From Desulfobacteraceae bacterium (GTDB lineage: Bacteria; Desulfobacterota; Desulfobacteria; Desulfobacterales; Desulfobacteraceae): a stretch of DNA of 9,720 nucleotides. The position numbers were made by a program, and so were the translations under genes. Location of the stretch: positions 1-9,720 of the forward strand of contig PIVQ01000232.1 in the NCBI GenBank assembly GCA_003354055.1, in the 5' to 3' direction. The notes under the pieces are model-generated. The model made no database searches and was not told where the DNA came from. It was given only the letters and a program-made list of their open reading frames with translations. Shown one piece after another: positions 8,501-9,720 of this stretch (position 1 is its first letter; the number at the start of each line of letters is the position of its first letter).

Positions 8501-9659
8501 CTTCAGTTGTGGCGGGATTACCGGGACGAAGCCTGCGATAAATATCCATGAGCGCCTCTTCCTTGGTTACGATCTTATCCGAAACCAGGGTTTTGCGCAT
8601 GGAATCTGAATCTCTTTGATCCACATAAAGGATGTGGAAGTCATTCAGCCCGTTTTCCTCAAGCAGCTCAAAGGTTTCTTCGGTAATCAACTCACCGGCT
8701 TTGAACAAGACCTCCTTGCCGTCTTCTTTAAGATAGGCCTGGGCGAATCCTTTATCCATAATCTCCTCGTCAGAGACCGGAATAAAATCCAGAGCTTCGT
8801 CCTTCAGCTGTTTGAGAGCACGCTTGGTAAAGATCCTGCCGGCCTTGACGACAACCTCTCCGCTTTCCGGAGACTTGATATCAAAACTTGCCCTTTGACG
8901 GACCAGATTCTCAGGCACAAATTCCCTGAAAAATGTTCCGTTTTTACGAAAGATCTTTTCCTTGGTATAAAAGAAGTCTAGGATATCTTCACTGGTATAT
9001 CCAAAGGCTTTAAAAAGTATGGACACTGGAAATTTCCGGCGTCTGTCAATGCGGATGTTTACAATATCCTTGGCATCGATTTCCATATCAATCCAGGACC
9101 CGCGGACCGGAATTATCCTGGCATTGTATATGATCTTACCCGTGGAATAGTTTTTCCCTTTGTCATGATCGAAAAACACACCTGAGGATCTGTGGAGCTG
9201 ACTGACAACAGCACGTTCCGTTCCATTGATGATAAATGTACCCCTGGGGGTCATCAAAGGAATGGTCCCAAAATAGATTTCCTGTTCTTTAATGTCCCGG
9301 ATAGTGGACAGACCGGTGTCCTTGTCATGATCATAGACGACAAGCCGAACCCTGATGTTAACAGGGATGTCATACGTCATCCCACGACTGATACACTCTT
9401 TCATCGAGTGCTTGGTTTCTCCAAAGGAATAGGACACATACTCCAGAGAAGAAGTATCGGCAAAATCCTTGATGGGGAAAACCGATTTAAACACAGAGTG
9501 GAGTCCTTTTTCCTCTCTGTCTTGGGCAGGAATGTCTCTTTGAAGGAAACTCTCAAAAGAATTTCGCTGCATCCCGATCAAGTCGGGAATGTCAACAATT
9601 CTTCTCTTACTGCCAAACTCTTTTCTAATACGCTTATTCGTCAAAAGACTTCCGGTCAT
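5532..9659 (-). CDS. rpoB: RNA polymerase beta subunit
   Basis: Beta pairs with beta' to form the RNA polymerase active-site cleft and carries the rifampicin pocket. From the chosen start the product has 1375 residues (E. coli 1342). The rifampicin region is at 512-538: [20 protein letters not shown] followed by THKRRLS, with Asp523, His533 and Ser538 equivalent to E. coli D516, H526 and S531, all wild type, so rifampicin sensitivity is expected. Next come [30 protein letters not shown] (816-830), [13 protein letters not shown] around 1088-1100, and the C-terminal [19 protein letters not shown] (1302-1320). Both long insertions shared with E. coli beta (about 225-343 and 938-1042 there) are recognisable, supporting a proteobacterial-type enzyme. 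The ATG at 9657-9659 has GGGAG five bases upstream, and [15 protein letters not shown] fits family starts. A TTG at 9704 would add 15 residues with a poor ribosome-binding site and is not preferred. The gene ends LNLIEGSK-like (actual MNLIEGSK) just ahead of rpoC. Confidence 0.98.
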   Translation of the reverse strand: MTGSLLTNKRIRKEFGSKRRIVDIPDLIGMQRNSFESFLQRDIPAQDREEKGLHSVFKSVFPIKDFADTSSLEYVSYSFGETKHSMKECISRGMTYDIPVNIRVRLVVYDHDKDTGLSTIRDIKEQEIYFGTIPLMTPRGTFIINGTERAVVSQLHRSSGVFFDHDKGKNYSTGKIIYNARIIPVRGSWIDMEIDAKDIVNIRIDRRRKFPVSILFKAFGYTSEDILDFFYTKEKIFRKNGTFFREFVPENLVRQRASFDIKSPESGEVVVKAGRIFTKRALKQLKDEALDFIPVSDEEIMDKGFAQAYLKEDGKEVLFKAGELITEETFELLEENGLNDFHILYVDQRDSDSMRKTLVSDKIVTKEEALMDIYRRLRPGNPATTEVAQDFIDHLFFRQAYYDLSKVGRLKMNHRLGVNTKIDVKTLRKEDVLLTAITLIELKDTQGKVDDIDHLGNRRVRAVGELLENHYRIGLVRMERAIKEKMSMQEVDAMMPHDLINPKPVSAVVREFFGTSQLSQFMDQTNPLSETTHKRRLSALGPGGLTRERAGFEVRDVHPSHYGRICPIETPEGPNIGLIVSLCTYARVNDFGFIETPFRLVENGKASTDIRHLSAFEEKEHPIAQASAPLDNDGNYINPTVSARVGGEFEMIDPQDVKFMDVSPNQLVSVSASLIPFLENDDANRALMGSNMQRQAVPLIQSEAPLVGTGMEPVVARDSGVTIVAECDGIVVDVDSKRIVVKNEETEDKNFKKAVSIYNCTKFVRSNQNTCFNHRPIVEKGEAVKKGQVIADGPSTELGELALGKNVTVAFMPWDGYNYEDSILVSERLVKDAVYTSVHVEEYEVLARDTKLGKEEITRDIPNVGEEALKNLDESGIIRLGAEVLSGDILVGKITPKGETQLSPEEKLLRAIFGEKAGDVKDTSLCVPPGVKGKVIDAKVFSRRGLPKDDRTRLIEDEEIERLEKDRDDEIKIITQVGREKVETLLAGAGILNDLERNGKVLVAAGTIVESDTFAKIPVSVLVNVAVEDAVLTERVQVILEQAQDQIKKAREHFNRQVSRFEKGDDLPPGVLKLIKISVAMERVLSVGDKMAGRHGNKGVVSRILRVEDLPYFADGRPVDMVLNPLGVPSRMNVGQILEIHLGHAAFSLGQQIEELLEEKKLDHLREKVKKIFALTQKQIDGEVEDSLTKEIDQMSDEKLVKFASFYKRGVHTATPVFDGATEEEIKDMIGMAGRDSSGQSVLYDGRTGERFDKAVTVGTMYMLKLHHLVDDKLHARSIGPYSLVTQQPLGGKAQFGGQRLGEMEVWAMEAYGAAHALQEFLTVKSDDMTGRTRMYEKIVKGQNVLEPGMPESFRVLTKELNALGLDMNLIEGSK

Positions 9660-9664
9660 GATAT

Positions 9665-9669
9665 CTCCC
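9665..9669 (-). promoter_or_regulatory. Ribosome-binding site of rpoB
   Basis: Minus-strand GGGAG, five bases before the ATG at 9659. It supports the ATG rather than the upstream in-frame TTG at 9704 as the start of beta. Confidence 0.75.
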
Positions 9670-9700
9670 AGTGTGAGTTTTTCCAACCGTAAAAGCGGAG

Positions 9701-9720
9701 ACAAGACACTATTGCCTTGT
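9701..9720 (-). promoter_or_regulatory. Hairpin in the rpoB leader
   Basis: As RNA from the minus strand, ACAAGGCA-AUAG-UGUCUUGU forms an 8-bp stem (one G-U pair) with a 4-base loop, 42 bases before the rpoB ATG. It touches the window edge, so the stem may be longer. In E. coli the rplL-rpoB spacer contains an attenuator and an RNase III site; this hairpin is at a matching place, but no U-tract follows it, so a processing or leader-structure role fits better than termination. The upstream gene is not visible; rplL is only expected from usual gene order. Confidence 0.4.

Noticed and set aside
9657..9704. Longer rpoB start at a TTG (position 9704)
   Set aside because: It has no good ribosome-binding site and sits in a hairpin, while the ATG at 9659 has GGGAG at five bases and gives a family-like N-terminus.

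Overview
The window is one contiguous stretch of the bacterial rpoBC-str gene cluster, all of it read from the minus strand. In transcription order (high to low coordinates) it holds rpoB (RNA polymerase beta), rpoC (beta'), rpsL (S12), rpsG (S7) and the first 26 codons of tuf (EF-Tu), which runs off the left edge. The longest stretch without a gene is 105 bp (rpoC-rpsL). No mobile element, CRISPR array or RNA gene was seen. Other open frames on both strands are shadows of these five genes.

The polymerase subunits are proteobacterial in architecture: beta has the two long lineage insertions shared with E. coli, and beta' has a large insertion in the trigger loop. Details such as the beta N-terminus and the balanced base composition suggest a sulfate-reducing deltaproteobacterium (Desulfobacterota, probably Desulfobacteraceae-like). 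This placement comes from remembered family resemblance, not from a search.

Layout: 9660-9720 is the leader just upstream of rpoB (expected rplL-rpoB spacer) with a hairpin. rpoB (5532-9659) and rpoC (1148-5521) are 10 bp apart, and the rpoC ribosome-binding site overlaps the rpoB stop codon; rpoC starts with TTG. The 105-bp rpoC-rpsL spacer holds a convincing sigma-70-type promoter with an A/T-rich UP-like block, so the str genes can probably be transcribed on their own as well as by read-through. rpsL-rpsG are separated by 75 bp with competing small hairpins. tuf follows rpsG after 47 bp with a strong Shine-Dalgarno; fusA, usually found between these two genes, is absent.

Two protein-level oddities stand out. 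First, beta' carries about 98 extra residues (about 574-671; nt 3509-3802) absent from E. coli beta', and this insert reads like a parvulin (PpiC/SurA-type) peptidyl-prolyl isomerase domain without the usual active-site histidines. Second, S7 has normal length but its normally arginine/lysine-rich N-terminal arm is replaced by an unrelated, much less basic sequence. The remaining genes look intact and conventional.
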